From Chryseobacterium aahli (GTDB lineage: Bacteria > Bacteroidota > Bacteroidia > Flavobacteriales > Weeksellaceae): 64,000 nucleotides of DNA. Below the pieces are notes generated by a model that was not told the DNA's origin, ran no database searches, and worked only from the letters and a program-made list of their open reading frames with translations. The stretch spans positions 310,001-374,000 of the forward strand of contig NZ_JALDNB010000003.1 of assembly GCF_022699665.1 (NCBI RefSeq), given 5' to 3'. Position numbers and translations under genes: made by a program. Below are positions 18,283 through 24,882 of this stretch, in pieces (positions within the stretch are counted from its first letter, which is position 1; each line of letters opens with the position of its first letter).

Positions 18283-18673
18283 AAAAATAATGGTCTGTGA
18301 CGATGACCAAGGAATATTGGATGTTCTGCAAATGTTGCTGGAGTCTGAAGGGTATGATGTTTTCACTGAAATCAACAGTACAAATCTGATTAAAGAAATA
18401 AAAACTGAACTTCCCGATCTGCTTTTATTAGATCTTTGGATGCCTGTTTTATCAGGAGATCAGGTTCTAAAAGCCATCAGGGCAACAGAAGAATTTGAAC
18501 ATTTACCAGTGATTGTACTTTCTGCAAGTGTTGACGGAAGCAGTATTGCAGGAAATGCAGGGGCTACAGATTTCGTTCCGAAACCTTTTGATATGGATGA
18601 TTTGATTGCTAAAATCAGAGGATTGTTGCCTTACTCGGATGAGGTTGATACAAAGCTTGATTTGATCGTATAA
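18263..18673 (+). CDS. Single-domain (CheY-like) response regulator
   Basis: 136 residues made only of a receiver domain: acidic pocket CDDDQG (13-15), phospho-acceptor D57 (LLLLDLWMP), switch Ser87 (IVLSAS) and K107 (VPKPF). No output domain, so it must act by protein contact or as a phosphorelay shuttle. The gene overlaps the 3' end of the LOV kinase (18263-18282), which makes it the likely partner. Starting at ATG 18272 instead is equally possible and would shorten it by three residues. Confidence 0.92.
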   Translation: MKTMDNKKIMVCDDDQGILDVLQMLLESEGYDVFTEINSTNLIKEIKTELPDLLLLDLWMPVLSGDQVLKAIRATEEFEHLPVIVLSASVDGSSIAGNAGATDFVPKPFDMDDLIAKIRGLLPYSDEVDTKLDLIV

Positions 18674-18708
18674 ACTTCAATTTATTTAAATAATTATAAA
18701 CTTGTAAG

Positions 18709-18737
18709 ACCTTTTCTTGAAATGAGAAGGTTTTTTT
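18709..18737 (+). terminator. Rho-independent terminator of the LOV operon
   Basis: Stem ACCTTTTC / GAGAAGGT (one G-T pair) with a seven-T run, 36 bp after the response-regulator stop. Confidence 0.85.
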
Positions 18738-18760
18738 GTTTAGCACAAGAATGATTGATA

Positions 18761-18825
18761 TTCGATGCTCCGGAGGTGCAAAATGTTTGTAATCCAAAAG
18801 CCAATAGCTCAAGAGGGGCGGCACA
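18761..18825. repeat. Possible dispersed-repeat fragment
   Basis: A locally G+C-rich patch (GCTCCGGAGGTGC palindrome at about 18767-18779, then AAGAGGGGCGGC) in an A+T-rich intergenic region. It resembles short dispersed repeats common in Flavobacteriia genomes; no second copy is in this window, so this is weak. Confidence 0.25.
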
Positions 18826-18849
18826 ATTATTAGATATTAAAAATTCAGA

Positions 18850-18886
18850 ATTTAATTAAGATAACTATATATTTTAATGTACCAAA
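18850..18886 (+). repeat. Left copy of 37-bp perfect inverted repeat (island edge)
   Basis: A 37-bp sequence starting ATTTAATTAAGATAAC and ending TTTTAATGTACCAAA. It recurs in inverted orientation without mismatch at 27309-27345. Both copies read inward, like terminal inverted repeats, and bracket about 8.4 kb of accessory genes. Confidence 0.85.
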
Positions 18887-18906
18887 AATAAAACAACAGC
18901 ATCAAA

Positions 18907-18944
18907 AATAAATAACAGCATCATGATTGATGCTGTTATTTATT
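18907..18944. terminator. 17-bp-stem hairpin just inside the left repeat
   Basis: Perfect inverted repeat AATAAATAACAGCATCA / TGATGCTGTTATTTATT with a TGAT loop. An extra partial copy of ACAGCATCA lies at 18895-18903. Role unknown: terminator or element-end structure. Confidence 0.55.
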
Positions 18945-19134
18945 CTTATGACATTATTTGATTTTAAAAGGTGTATTTTGAGGTACTATATTATTATATT
19001 GATATAGTAAACATATCAATAATTTCAATAAATAAACTCATATTTTTTTGTATATAATTTGTAGATAAAATGACAACAGTATAACAATTTGTTATATATT
19101 TGTGACATAAAGTTACACAAGTACAATAAAAAAA

Positions 19135-19160
19135 ATACTCCTTGCGTCAACAAGGAGTAT
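19135..19160 (-). terminator. Minus-strand terminator of the 41-residue gene
   Basis: 10-bp stem ATACTCCTTG / CAAGGAGTAT with a 6-nt loop. On the minus strand it is followed by a run of eight T. It lies 12 bp past the stop of the small gene at 19173. Confidence 0.85.
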
Positions 19161-19172
19161 AATCAAAGGAAA

Positions 19173-19298
19173 TTATTTTATTTCTACATAGAAAACAAAT
19201 AGTCCTCCTTTTGGATGGTAAATAGTTTTACCATTCCTTTTAATTGATCTGGTATAAACTTTTTTATAAGTTTTACCATTTTTTTCAAAAGTTTCCAT
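19173..19298 (-). CDS. 41-residue basic protein of unknown function
   Basis: ATG at 19298, TAA at 19175-19173. The sequence begins METFEKNGKTYKKVYTRSIK and then repeats the NGKT unit (RNGKTIYHPKGG), ending FYVEIK. No signal peptide. Evidence that it is real: its own -33/-7 promoter (19417-19448), a leader with two hairpins and a strong terminator right after the stop. No family is recognised. It lies at the left edge of the island and could be a small regulator, toxin or peptide; nothing in the sequence decides this. Confidence 0.6.
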   Translation of the reverse strand: METFEKNGKTYKKVYTRSIKRNGKTIYHPKGGLFVFYVEIK

Positions 19299-19330
19299 TA
19301 TCTCGGATTTTTGAATTAAACCAATTACCA

Positions 19331-19358
19331 AACGACTCAGGCTGTCACCTGAGTCGTT
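19331..19358 (-). promoter_or_regulatory. Leader hairpin upstream of the 41-residue gene
   Basis: Perfect 11-bp stem AACGACTCAGG / CCTGAGTCGTT with a 6-nt loop, 33 bp before the small gene's start. A second, smaller hairpin (ACGAA-TAAC-TTCGT) is at 19386-19399. Both lie in the predicted transcript, so they may control it or stabilise it. Confidence 0.55.
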
Positions 19359-19416
19359 CTGATTACAGACTCAGCATTTCTGCCTACGAATAACTTCGTA
19401 TATCGTTCGTTCTATG

Positions 19417-19448
19417 CAAAGATAATAATAAAAACACCTGACTTACAA
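19417..19448 (-). promoter_or_regulatory. Flavobacterial promoter for the 41-residue gene
   Basis: On the minus strand TTG (19448-19446), then 21 bp, then TATCTTTG (19424-19417), an exact match to TTG-N17-23-TAnnTTTG. Predicted transcription start near 19410, giving a leader of about 110 nt. Confidence 0.65.
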
Positions 19449-19654
19449 GCTATATGCGTGTGTTATTTCCTTCAATTACTATTGTGTATTAAAAAAGATT
19501 GATTCACTTTTGCAGTCCCAAAAAAGGCATCATCTAGATAATATGTTTAAGTAACTATTGAAGCTTATGATGATAAAAATGATGAAACATAGCTAAATGA
19601 TAAGCTTGTTCCTCATACAGTTGAATATATAAATAAAATATAAATTTCAACACT

Positions 19655-19828
19655 ATGAAATCATTAACTGATTATCTTAACGAACAATTAGAAAACACTC
19701 CTATAGCTGCTTTTGAAGCAAATCAAGAAGCAAACGAAAATACATCAGAAAAAACTGATACTAACAAGACTAACGAGAATAATGAAAACATTCTTAAAGG
19801 ACAGCCAAATGATGAAAAGACTGATTAA
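19655..19828 (+). CDS. 57-residue acidic, Asn/Glu/Thr-rich protein
   Basis: Starts MKSLTDYLNEQLENTPIAAF; the rest is almost wholly polar and acidic (ENTSEKTDTNKTNENNEN) and probably disordered. No hydrophobic or signal segment. An N-terminal amphipathic helix plus disordered tail could suit a peptide precursor or an antitoxin-like partner, but no neighbour supports either. A CTTTTGCAG element around 19515 may be its promoter. Unknown function. Confidence 0.5.
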   Translation: MKSLTDYLNEQLENTPIAAFEANQEANENTSEKTDTNKTNENNENILKGQPNDEKTD

Positions 19829-19906
19829 AACATAATATTTCTAATACGTCGAGTTTTGTCGCTTACTATAAAGATATTTGCATAGTAATAAAATCATAAA
19901 AATACA

Positions 19907-19937
19907 TTGTTGATTTTCTTGGTAAAAGTTATCTTTG
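19907..19937 (+). promoter_or_regulatory. Promoter of the STAS/HATPase operon
   Basis: TTG at 19907-19909 (or 19910-19912), then TATCTTTG at 19930-19937; spacing 20 or 17 bp. The predicted start near 19943 leaves a very short leader before the GTG start at 19953. Confidence 0.7.
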
Positions 19938-19952
19938 CAGACTTAACTAACC

Positions 19953-21020
19953 GTGAAAATCAATAATAAGAAATTTAAGAAAAAGAGGAGGTTGCCAAGG
20001 AAGCAACATCATATTCGGAATTATATTAGAATTCGGAAGTTTTTTCCATTTAAAAATTTCAAAGAATTTTATAAACAAACTATTTATAGGGCAAAATATA
20101 CTAAGATTATTGAGCCTTTTAAAGATTTTAGATTATTAGTAAACCCGATTGAGGTTATTAAAACGATAGCTGAATTAAAATCTTTGACAAAAAAGGATAA
20201 AATTCACCGTGTTATTATTGAGTTGAAAGATATAACACATATAGATATAGGGGCCATATCTTTGATGTTATCATCTGTTAAAGAATTAAGAAATAGTAAA
20301 ATTAAAGTTTCCGGAACACAACCTTTAGATGAAGAAGTGCTGGACTTTATAATTAGAAGTGGATTTTTTGGAAATATGTCAAATGTATCAGCCCATATTA
20401 GTAATACATTACAATCTCATAAGAAAAATAATAAAAATACACTTGTTATTGCAGATTGTAATATGAAGAGTAAAGGTCAGTTAATTGGCACAAATATTCG
20501 ACAAATAAAAAAATTATTATTAGGTGAAGAGAATCACTATCCACCATTATATACCATTCTAATGGAGATGAATGCTAATGCTTTTGAACATGCATACAAC
20601 GATGATAAAAAACATTGGATTTTAGGTATAAATTTTGATGAAAAAAGTAAAAAAGTTTATGTCACATTTACAGATAATGGCTTAGGTATAATAAAACAAT
20701 TAAATTTAAAGAGGTCTACTAGAGTTAAAGAATTTATTTTAGATTTTGCTAAATTAAAAACTCCAGATGTTTTTAATAATGGAATATTATTACAAAAAGT
20801 TTTTGACAAAGTCTACAATTCTAGATTTAAAAGTCAAATTAATAGAAATAGAGGATTACCAACGATAAAAGATAAAAATACTAAAAATAAAATCAAAAAT
20901 CTTATTTGTATTACTAACGATGTCTATTTAGATTTAACCACAGATAAATATACAATTTTAGATGATGATTTTACAGGAACTTTTTATTATTTAGAATTAG
21001 AAGCACAAAATTTTAATTAA
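19953..21020 (+). CDS. STAS-like plus histidine-kinase-type ATPase protein
   Basis: 355 residues from GTG 19953. The N-terminal 30 residues are very basic (KKFKKKRRLPRKQHH). Residues 85-150 look STAS-like (VIIELKDITHIDIGAISLML). Residues 195-245 carry an HATPase_c N box (LMEMNANAFEHAYND) and G1 box (VTFTDNGLGI); no HisKA domain or His acceptor is present. That pairing resembles anti-sigma/anti-anti-sigma partner-switching proteins. It overlaps the next gene (stop and start share a base), followed by a membrane protein, so the three are one operon. Much more A+T-rich than the flanking core genes. Possible signalling or defence module; exact role unknown. Confidence 0.75.
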   Translation: MKINNKKFKKKRRLPRKQHHIRNYIRIRKFFPFKNFKEFYKQTIYRAKYTKIIEPFKDFRLLVNPIEVIKTIAELKSLTKKDKIHRVIIELKDITHIDIGAISLMLSSVKELRNSKIKVSGTQPLDEEVLDFIIRSGFFGNMSNVSAHISNTLQSHKKNNKNTLVIADCNMKSKGQLIGTNIRQIKKLLLGEENHYPPLYTILMEMNANAFEHAYNDDKKHWILGINFDEKSKKVYVTFTDNGLGIIKQLNLKRSTRVKEFILDFAKLKTPDVFNNGILLQKVFDKVYNSRFKSQINRNRGLPTIKDKNTKNKIKNLICITNDVYLDLTTDKYTILDDDFTGTFYYLELEAQNFN

Positions 21021-21379
21021 TGGATAAAATAATTGTAAAAGTTAAAGATTTTACAGAATACCCAGATGCCAGATATATCGAACATGATTCATTTTCTGGC
21101 GAAGAATTTTACTATGAGTATATAAAACCAAATTTTGAGAAAGCTGTCAGTGAAAATAAATATCTTGTTGTAGATTTAGATGATACAGCAGGTTATGCAT
21201 CTTCATTTTTAGATGAAGCTTTTGGAAATTTAGTTTATGATTTTAGTATTGATATTATTAAATTAAAATTAAAAATCATTTCAAATCAAGAACCTGATTG
21301 GATTGATTTAATTTTAGAAGATATAATTGATATATGGAAAGAGAAAAAAGAAAAAGGTCTTCCACGTAAAGAACTATGA
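21020..21379 (+). CDS. STAS-like (DUF4325-type) protein
   Basis: 119 residues, single small alpha/beta domain (YLVVDLDDTAGYASSFLDEAF) matching the STAS-like DUF4325 pattern, in which a conserved short segment after a beta strand replaces the phospho-acceptor Ser of classical STAS domains. Its start overlaps the stop of the ATPase gene and its stop overlaps the next start (ATGA), so strict stoichiometric expression is likely. Expected to bind the ATPase encoded upstream. Cytoplasmic. Confidence 0.75.
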   Translation: MDKIIVKVKDFTEYPDARYIEHDSFSGEEFYYEYIKPNFEKAVSENKYLVVDLDDTAGYASSFLDEAFGNLVYDFSIDIIKLKLKIISNQEPDWIDLILEDIIDIWKEKKEKGLPRKEL

Positions 21380-21900
21380 TTATAGATTTTTTTAAATTTT
21401 TGATAAATCATACACATCTAAATTTCATATTTTCCATGGAATTTTCATTTAGTGATTTTATAGCAATTTTAGCACTTATTTCAGGCATTGGTGTGCCAAT
21501 ATACATAGCGGATAGATTACAAAATAAATTCCTTAAAAATACAAATTTAAAAACCTATCACGTAAAACTACTTGATGATATTTTTTCAGATTATAAAAAT
21601 TTTATTGAAGAATTAATCAAAGGAAATTATAACAAAAGAGAGATTGCAAATAAATTTAAAATGTTTACAATTAGGTTTGCTTCTATTGATCATCAAAATC
21701 TAATACGCTTTAAGATATCTCAAAAATTACAAACAATTAATAGACAATTACAAATGTTCGTAACGAGTTCTAATGAATATAACACCACTCAAACAAGTGG
21801 TAAAGTCAAATTAAATAATCCTACTAAGAGTCAAATAGAAATATTATATTCATTATTAATAAAAACTAATGGAGATGTGATTTTCGAGTTGCATAAATAG
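21376..21900 (+). CDS. Membrane-anchored hypothetical protein, third gene of the STAS operon
   Basis: 174 residues. A hydrophobic region near the N-terminus (FIAILALISGIGVPIYIADRL, about residues 28-48) is followed by a mostly helical cytoplasmic part with basic residues. ATG 21376 overlaps the previous stop; an internal ATG at 21436 (MEFSFSDFIAIL) is an alternative. The last codons and stop lie inside the left arm of a 69-bp perfect palindrome. It may be the membrane target or effector of the STAS/ATPase pair; this is inference. Confidence 0.65.
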   Translation: MIIDFFKFLINHTHLNFIFSMEFSFSDFIAILALISGIGVPIYIADRLQNKFLKNTNLKTYHVKLLDDIFSDYKNFIEELIKGNYNKREIANKFKMFTIRFASIDHQNLIRFKISQKLQTINRQLQMFVTSSNEYNTTQTSGKVKLNNPTKSQIEILYSLLIKTNGDVIFELHK

Positions 21901-21949
21901 TTAAAACCCTCTATTTTAGAGGGTTTTAACTATTTATGCAACTCGAAAA
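21881..21949. repeat. 69-bp near-perfect palindrome: 33-bp arms, 3-nt loop
   Basis: Arm 21881-21913 (starts TTTTCGAGTTGCATAAATAG, ends ACCCTCTA) is the exact reverse complement of 21917-21949; loop TTT. It includes the end of the preceding gene and its stop. The inner 25 bp (AAAACCCTCTA-TTT-TAGAGGGTTTT) recur at 22595-22619. It surely folds in RNA and can act as a terminator, but the arm length far exceeds a normal terminator. Confidence 0.9.
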
Positions 21950-22010
21950 TTTTCATTAAATTTTTGGTTTATTCGTTTAATAGTGATATTTTTGAAAAAC
22001 TATAAACTTT

Positions 22011-22376
22011 ATGAATATTACTGTTATTGCTAATTACGAATTAGTACAAGATTTAGATATAGATAAGAAAATTACGTATCAACCCACAAGGTTAATAATT
22101 GAGATCAGAAATGATTCTGATATTGATTTTAATGTAGAAACTTTAGATGTTAAAGTTTGTAATAAATTTTTACCATTTATATTTAGCAAAACTGAATTTA
22201 CACAAAAGAAAAATGTAATTATAAGACCAAATCACAAAAGTGATTTTTTAATTAATTTTTCTAATAAAAAGGATAAAAAATATAAAGTAATTGTTAACAG
22301 AAAATATTCTAATAAAGAAATAATTAATTATTTTGGATATGAAGATTATGAAAAAATTAAATCAGGTATTTATTAA
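22011..22376 (+). CDS. Hypothetical protein, beta-rich
   Basis: 121 residues. Alternating hydrophobic/polar pattern (TRLIIEIRNDSDIDFNVETLDVKV; NHKSDFLINFSN) suggests an Ig-like or jelly-roll beta sandwich. No signal peptide. ATG 22011 is the first in frame and follows the palindrome by 61 bp. Codon use is extremely A+T-rich, like the rest of the island. Family not recognised. Confidence 0.55.
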   Translation: MNITVIANYELVQDLDIDKKITYQPTRLIIEIRNDSDIDFNVETLDVKVCNKFLPFIFSKTEFTQKKNVIIRPNHKSDFLINFSNKKDKKYKVIVNRKYSNKEIINYFGYEDYEKIKSGIY

Positions 22377-22539
22377 TTAGTTTTATAACAGTCTCAAATG
22401 CTGGTGCTTTTTTTACAGGAATTCTATAGATAATTTTATTTTCATTGATTACTGAAAATTTTATTCTTGATATACAATATTCGCTATGATTTTTTTTAAA
22501 TATTGTGATTGTTAAAATTGATTTTATAATATTGTTCAT
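22357..22539 (-). CDS. Hypothetical 60-residue basic protein
   Basis: ATG 22539 (MNNIIKSILTITIFKKNHSE), ending near IPVKKAPAFETVIKLINKYLI. It fills the only open space between the 121-residue gene (20-bp overlap of 3' ends) and the terminator at 22594. The composition is plausible for a real small protein, but there is no promoter or homology evidence. Confidence 0.4.
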   Translation of the reverse strand: MNNIIKSILTITIFKKNHSEYCISRIKFSVINENKIIYRIPVKKAPAFETVIKLINKYLI

Positions 22540-22593
22540 GTTGTTTAAATTTGATAATTAAACATCTATTAGTTAATAAAATAACATACTTTC

Positions 22594-22620
22594 CAAAACC
22601 CTCTATTTTAGAGGGTTTTG
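22594..22620. terminator. Hairpin identical in core to the 21881 palindrome
   Basis: 12-bp stem CAAAACCCTCTA / TAGAGGGTTTTG, loop TTT. Its 25-bp core matches 21903-21927 exactly. It is followed by GCATTTTACAGCCTCGAAA, then a TATATTTG box at 22647-22654. Confidence 0.75.
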
Positions 22621-22646
22621 CATTTTACAGCCTCGAAACTTTTGAT

Positions 22647-22654
22647 TATATTTG
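22647..22654 (+). promoter_or_regulatory. -7 promoter element upstream of the structured leader
   Basis: TATATTTG matches TAnnTTTG; no TTG is found at ideal spacing (the nearest is about 26 bp upstream). Transcription from about 22661 would cover the alternative-pairing leader and the exported-protein gene. Confidence 0.4.
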
Positions 22655-22708
22655 TATTATAAATCATTCTAATATAGAATGTAATAATCGTGCTTAATTG
22701 CATTATTG

Positions 22709-22890
22709 TCAACCTAAAATTACCACACGAAGTAGTTATTTACTTCACCTAGAAAAGACAAATAATGTATATAAGGTACGCCAGTATTGGCGTGGCTTGT
22801 ATCATTGTTTTTTTGGGGTGTGGTAATCCTAAGGTTGACATGGTACAATGTCCACGCTTTATTTTTTGTTAAACCTTAAATTACCACACA
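22709..22890 (+). promoter_or_regulatory. Structured leader with mutually exclusive pairings before an exported-protein gene
   Basis: Three related segments: A (22708-22729, TGTCAACCTAAAATTACCACAC), B inverted (around 22818-22840, GTGTGGTAATCCTAAGGTTGACA) and C (around 22872-22889, ACCTTAAATTACCACAC), which ends one base before ATG 22891. B can pair with A over about 22 bp or with C over about 18 bp, but not both. Between A and B lies a stem ACGCCA-GTAT-TGGCGT (22778-22793) and a split helix GCGTGG...CATTG / CAATG.CCACGC. This part is far richer in G+C than its surroundings, typical of structured RNA. B-C pairing would bury the translation start. An invertible DNA switch (A and B as inverted repeats) is the alternative reading. 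Confidence 0.6.
22765..22872 (+). CDS. Possible 35-residue leader peptide or lipoprotein-like ORF
   Basis: ATG 22765 to TAA 22872, inside the structured leader. The sequence (YASIGVACIIVFLGCGNPK) looks like a lipoprotein signal with lipobox FLGC, then a short Cys-containing tail. It ends 18 bp before the next start. It may be a translated leader, or a chance frame through a conserved RNA; the nucleotide symmetry of the region favours the RNA reading. Confidence 0.25.
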   Translation: MYIRYASIGVACIIVFLGCGNPKVDMVQCPRFIFC

Positions 22891-23793
22891 ATGAAATTTG
22901 AATTTTCTACATTCAAAACAGTAGCATCATGTTCTTTAATGATGTTTGCAAACTATTCCTTATCAGCACAAGAAACTTTTAAAATTGACCAGCAAAGTCT
23001 AAAGGACATTTCTAACGATTATTACGTTTATAGTGTTGAATTAAAAACAATAACCGATAGTTCAACAGTTCGGAAAGGCTATATGGTAATACCTGAAATA
23101 AATTTTCGAATAGATTCGGAAGATTTGGAAGGTACTTATAAAGAAATTTCTAGTATAATGGCATTTTCAGATGAGGGTATTACAGATAAATTCTTGAAAA
23201 ATGAATTGTCTGAAAAAGTCAGAACACACTTTGATTATAGTAGTAAAATTAGCACCTTAATTGAACAACAAGATAATAAAAAATTGTATGTTTTAGATTA
23301 TGATGTTTTTACAAGAATAATTGATAATATTAAAAGAAATGACTCTCAAAATGATACTGAAGCATTCTTGCAATCTTTAGGTTATAAAGTTTATTCTGAA
23401 AATAATTATAGATATATAAACACGAAATATTACAAAGTTGAGTGTAAAGAATTATTAGTAAATACTTTAAAAAAGAATAGCAATTACTTGAAAAATATTG
23501 ATGCCTATTTTGAACAACTTCAAAGTTTACGTAAACAAGCTTTGGTCTATAATCCTAAATTTAATAGGTATATTAGATTATATAGATTACAGAGAAATAG
23601 AATGTCAAAAGCTGATATATCATCGTGGACTGCTCTGACAAAATTAGCATTAGAACTAAACAAAAAATTTGTTAATGTCAATGATAAATTATGGGGTGGT
23701 CCAGAGAAATTTCCTTTATCAGAAAATTACATAAAAGATTCTAAAGACTTTGATGATTATTTGGGAGCTTCTATGGGAGTTTTGGGCTTATAA
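22891..23793 (+). CDS. Exported hypothetical protein
   Basis: 300 residues with a Sec signal peptide (residues 1-27; VASCSLMMFANYSLSAQ, cleavage after SLSA). The mature part is alpha/beta with many Tyr/Asn/Lys and a central basic helical region (YIRLYRLQRNRMSKADISSW). No Cys lipobox at the cleavage site. Family not recognised. It follows the alternative-pairing leader, so its translation is likely switched. Periplasmic or outer-surface location. Confidence 0.65.
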   Translation: MKFEFSTFKTVASCSLMMFANYSLSAQETFKIDQQSLKDISNDYYVYSVELKTITDSSTVRKGYMVIPEINFRIDSEDLEGTYKEISSIMAFSDEGITDKFLKNELSEKVRTHFDYSSKISTLIEQQDNKKLYVLDYDVFTRIIDNIKRNDSQNDTEAFLQSLGYKVYSENNYRYINTKYYKVECKELLVNTLKKNSNYLKNIDAYFEQLQSLRKQALVYNPKFNRYIRLYRLQRNRMSKADISSWTALTKLALELNKKFVNVNDKLWGGPEKFPLSENYIKDSKDFDDYLGASMGVLGL

Positions 23794-23822
23794 TTGTGTA
23801 TGTTTTATATATAAATTATAAT

Positions 23823-23843
23823 ACGTCAATATTTGACGTTTTT
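23823..23843 (+). terminator. Short terminator
   Basis: Stem ACGTCAA / TTGACGT, 3-nt loop, ending TTTTT, 30 bp after the exported-protein stop. Confidence 0.7.
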
Positions 23844-23931
23844 CTATACTAAATTTAGCAATATGAATTACGGAAAACAGTAATTTCAATTTTAAACTTT
23901 TTTATATATTTACCAAATCGATAAACATACC

Positions 23932-24876
23932 ATGGAAAATGAATTAAAAATAAAAATTCTTTCAAACAGTAATGGAGAAAAAGTTAGTCTAGATAACATA
24001 ACTATAGATGCTGCAGATGCTTTAAAAGTATTTATAGAATCATTGAGTGATTTTGCAAAGAGTTATAATTATAATTCAGATGTAAAATTATCAATAAAAA
24101 ATGGATCTATTGAAACCGTGCTAATTTATCCTTCTGACAAAACAGAAATATCAGAAGATATTAATGAGATAGTTGCTGGAAAATCATTTGAAACTCATAG
24201 AACAAAACTATTTAAAAATATTCAGGACAAAATCAAACTGAATGGTTTAGAATATAGTGTACTATTAAAAGAAAATGACATTGAAACAGATTTAACTAAA
24301 AACTTTAAAGATAAAAATTTTCCAATAAGAAGAGGGAAAAAAGTTCAACTAAAATTCGAAATTATTTTTTTAAATGGTGAAATATTTGAAGCTGGTGGAA
24401 AATCTAAAACAAATGTTCACATTACAGTTGGAGACAAAGATTATAAAATTGACTGTACTAAACCGCAGGCAACGGCCATGGGTAGTGTATATAGCAGAGT
24501 GAATTTATCTGTACTAAAAAAATGGAGAACAGAAAGCAGTATTGAATATATATTAATAGAAAACTATTTAATAGAAAAAGATTATAATTATTTCAAAAAT
24601 TTACATGAAGAATTCAAGAAAAAAAATACTTTAGAAAAGTATGATTATTTGCATGATAAAGTTGTTGAGATATTTGAAAATAAAGATTTGCATACAAACA
24701 ACTTGATTAAATTACTGCGACTTTATAATAATCAATATACTGATAAAGACAGGGGTATTGTAAGAACTTTGTTGATGAGTATAAAACCCTTATTAAAAGA
24801 TAATGATGAAATTTCTTACTACTATAATGAGGTGGCTAAAAGATTTAGATATGGTAGTAAATTACAAAAGATATAG
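23932..24876 (+). CDS. Hypothetical protein, first gene of a two-gene accessory operon
   Basis: 314 residues, cytoplasmic. The N-terminal 70 residues have a pattern of helix then strand-pair (ALKVFIESLSDFAKSYNY; VKLSIKNGSIETVLIYPS) that recurs at the head of many uncharacterised proteins of bacterial accessory regions. The middle part is beta-rich (HITVGDKDYKID), and the C-terminal 110 residues are helical with many Lys/Asp/Tyr. It is separated from the NlpC/P60-like gene by 6 bp. Function unknown; a defence or toxin-immunity role is only a positional inference. Confidence 0.6.
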   Translation: MENELKIKILSNSNGEKVSLDNITIDAADALKVFIESLSDFAKSYNYNSDVKLSIKNGSIETVLIYPSDKTEISEDINEIVAGKSFETHRTKLFKNIQDKIKLNGLEYSVLLKENDIETDLTKNFKDKNFPIRRGKKVQLKFEIIFLNGEIFEAGGKSKTNVHITVGDKDYKIDCTKPQATAMGSVYSRVNLSVLKKWRTESSIEYILIENYLIEKDYNYFKNLHEEFKKKNTLEKYDYLHDKVVEIFENKDLHTNNLIKLLRLYNNQYTDKDRGIVRTLLMSIKPLLKDNDEISYYYNEVAKRFRYGSKLQKI

Positions 24877-24882
24877 TAAATA

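Noticed and set aside
19390..19402. Exact 13-bp match to a loxP arm (ATAACTTCGTATA)
   Set aside because: No second inverted arm at the required distance. The match lies within a natural small hairpin (ACGAA-TAAC-TTCGT) in the leader of the 41-residue gene, so engineered or Cre-type origin is not supported.
21903..22640. Integron-like attC sites between island genes
   Set aside because: The repeated hairpins lack proper RYYYAAC/GTTRRRY core pairs and no integron integrase is present.
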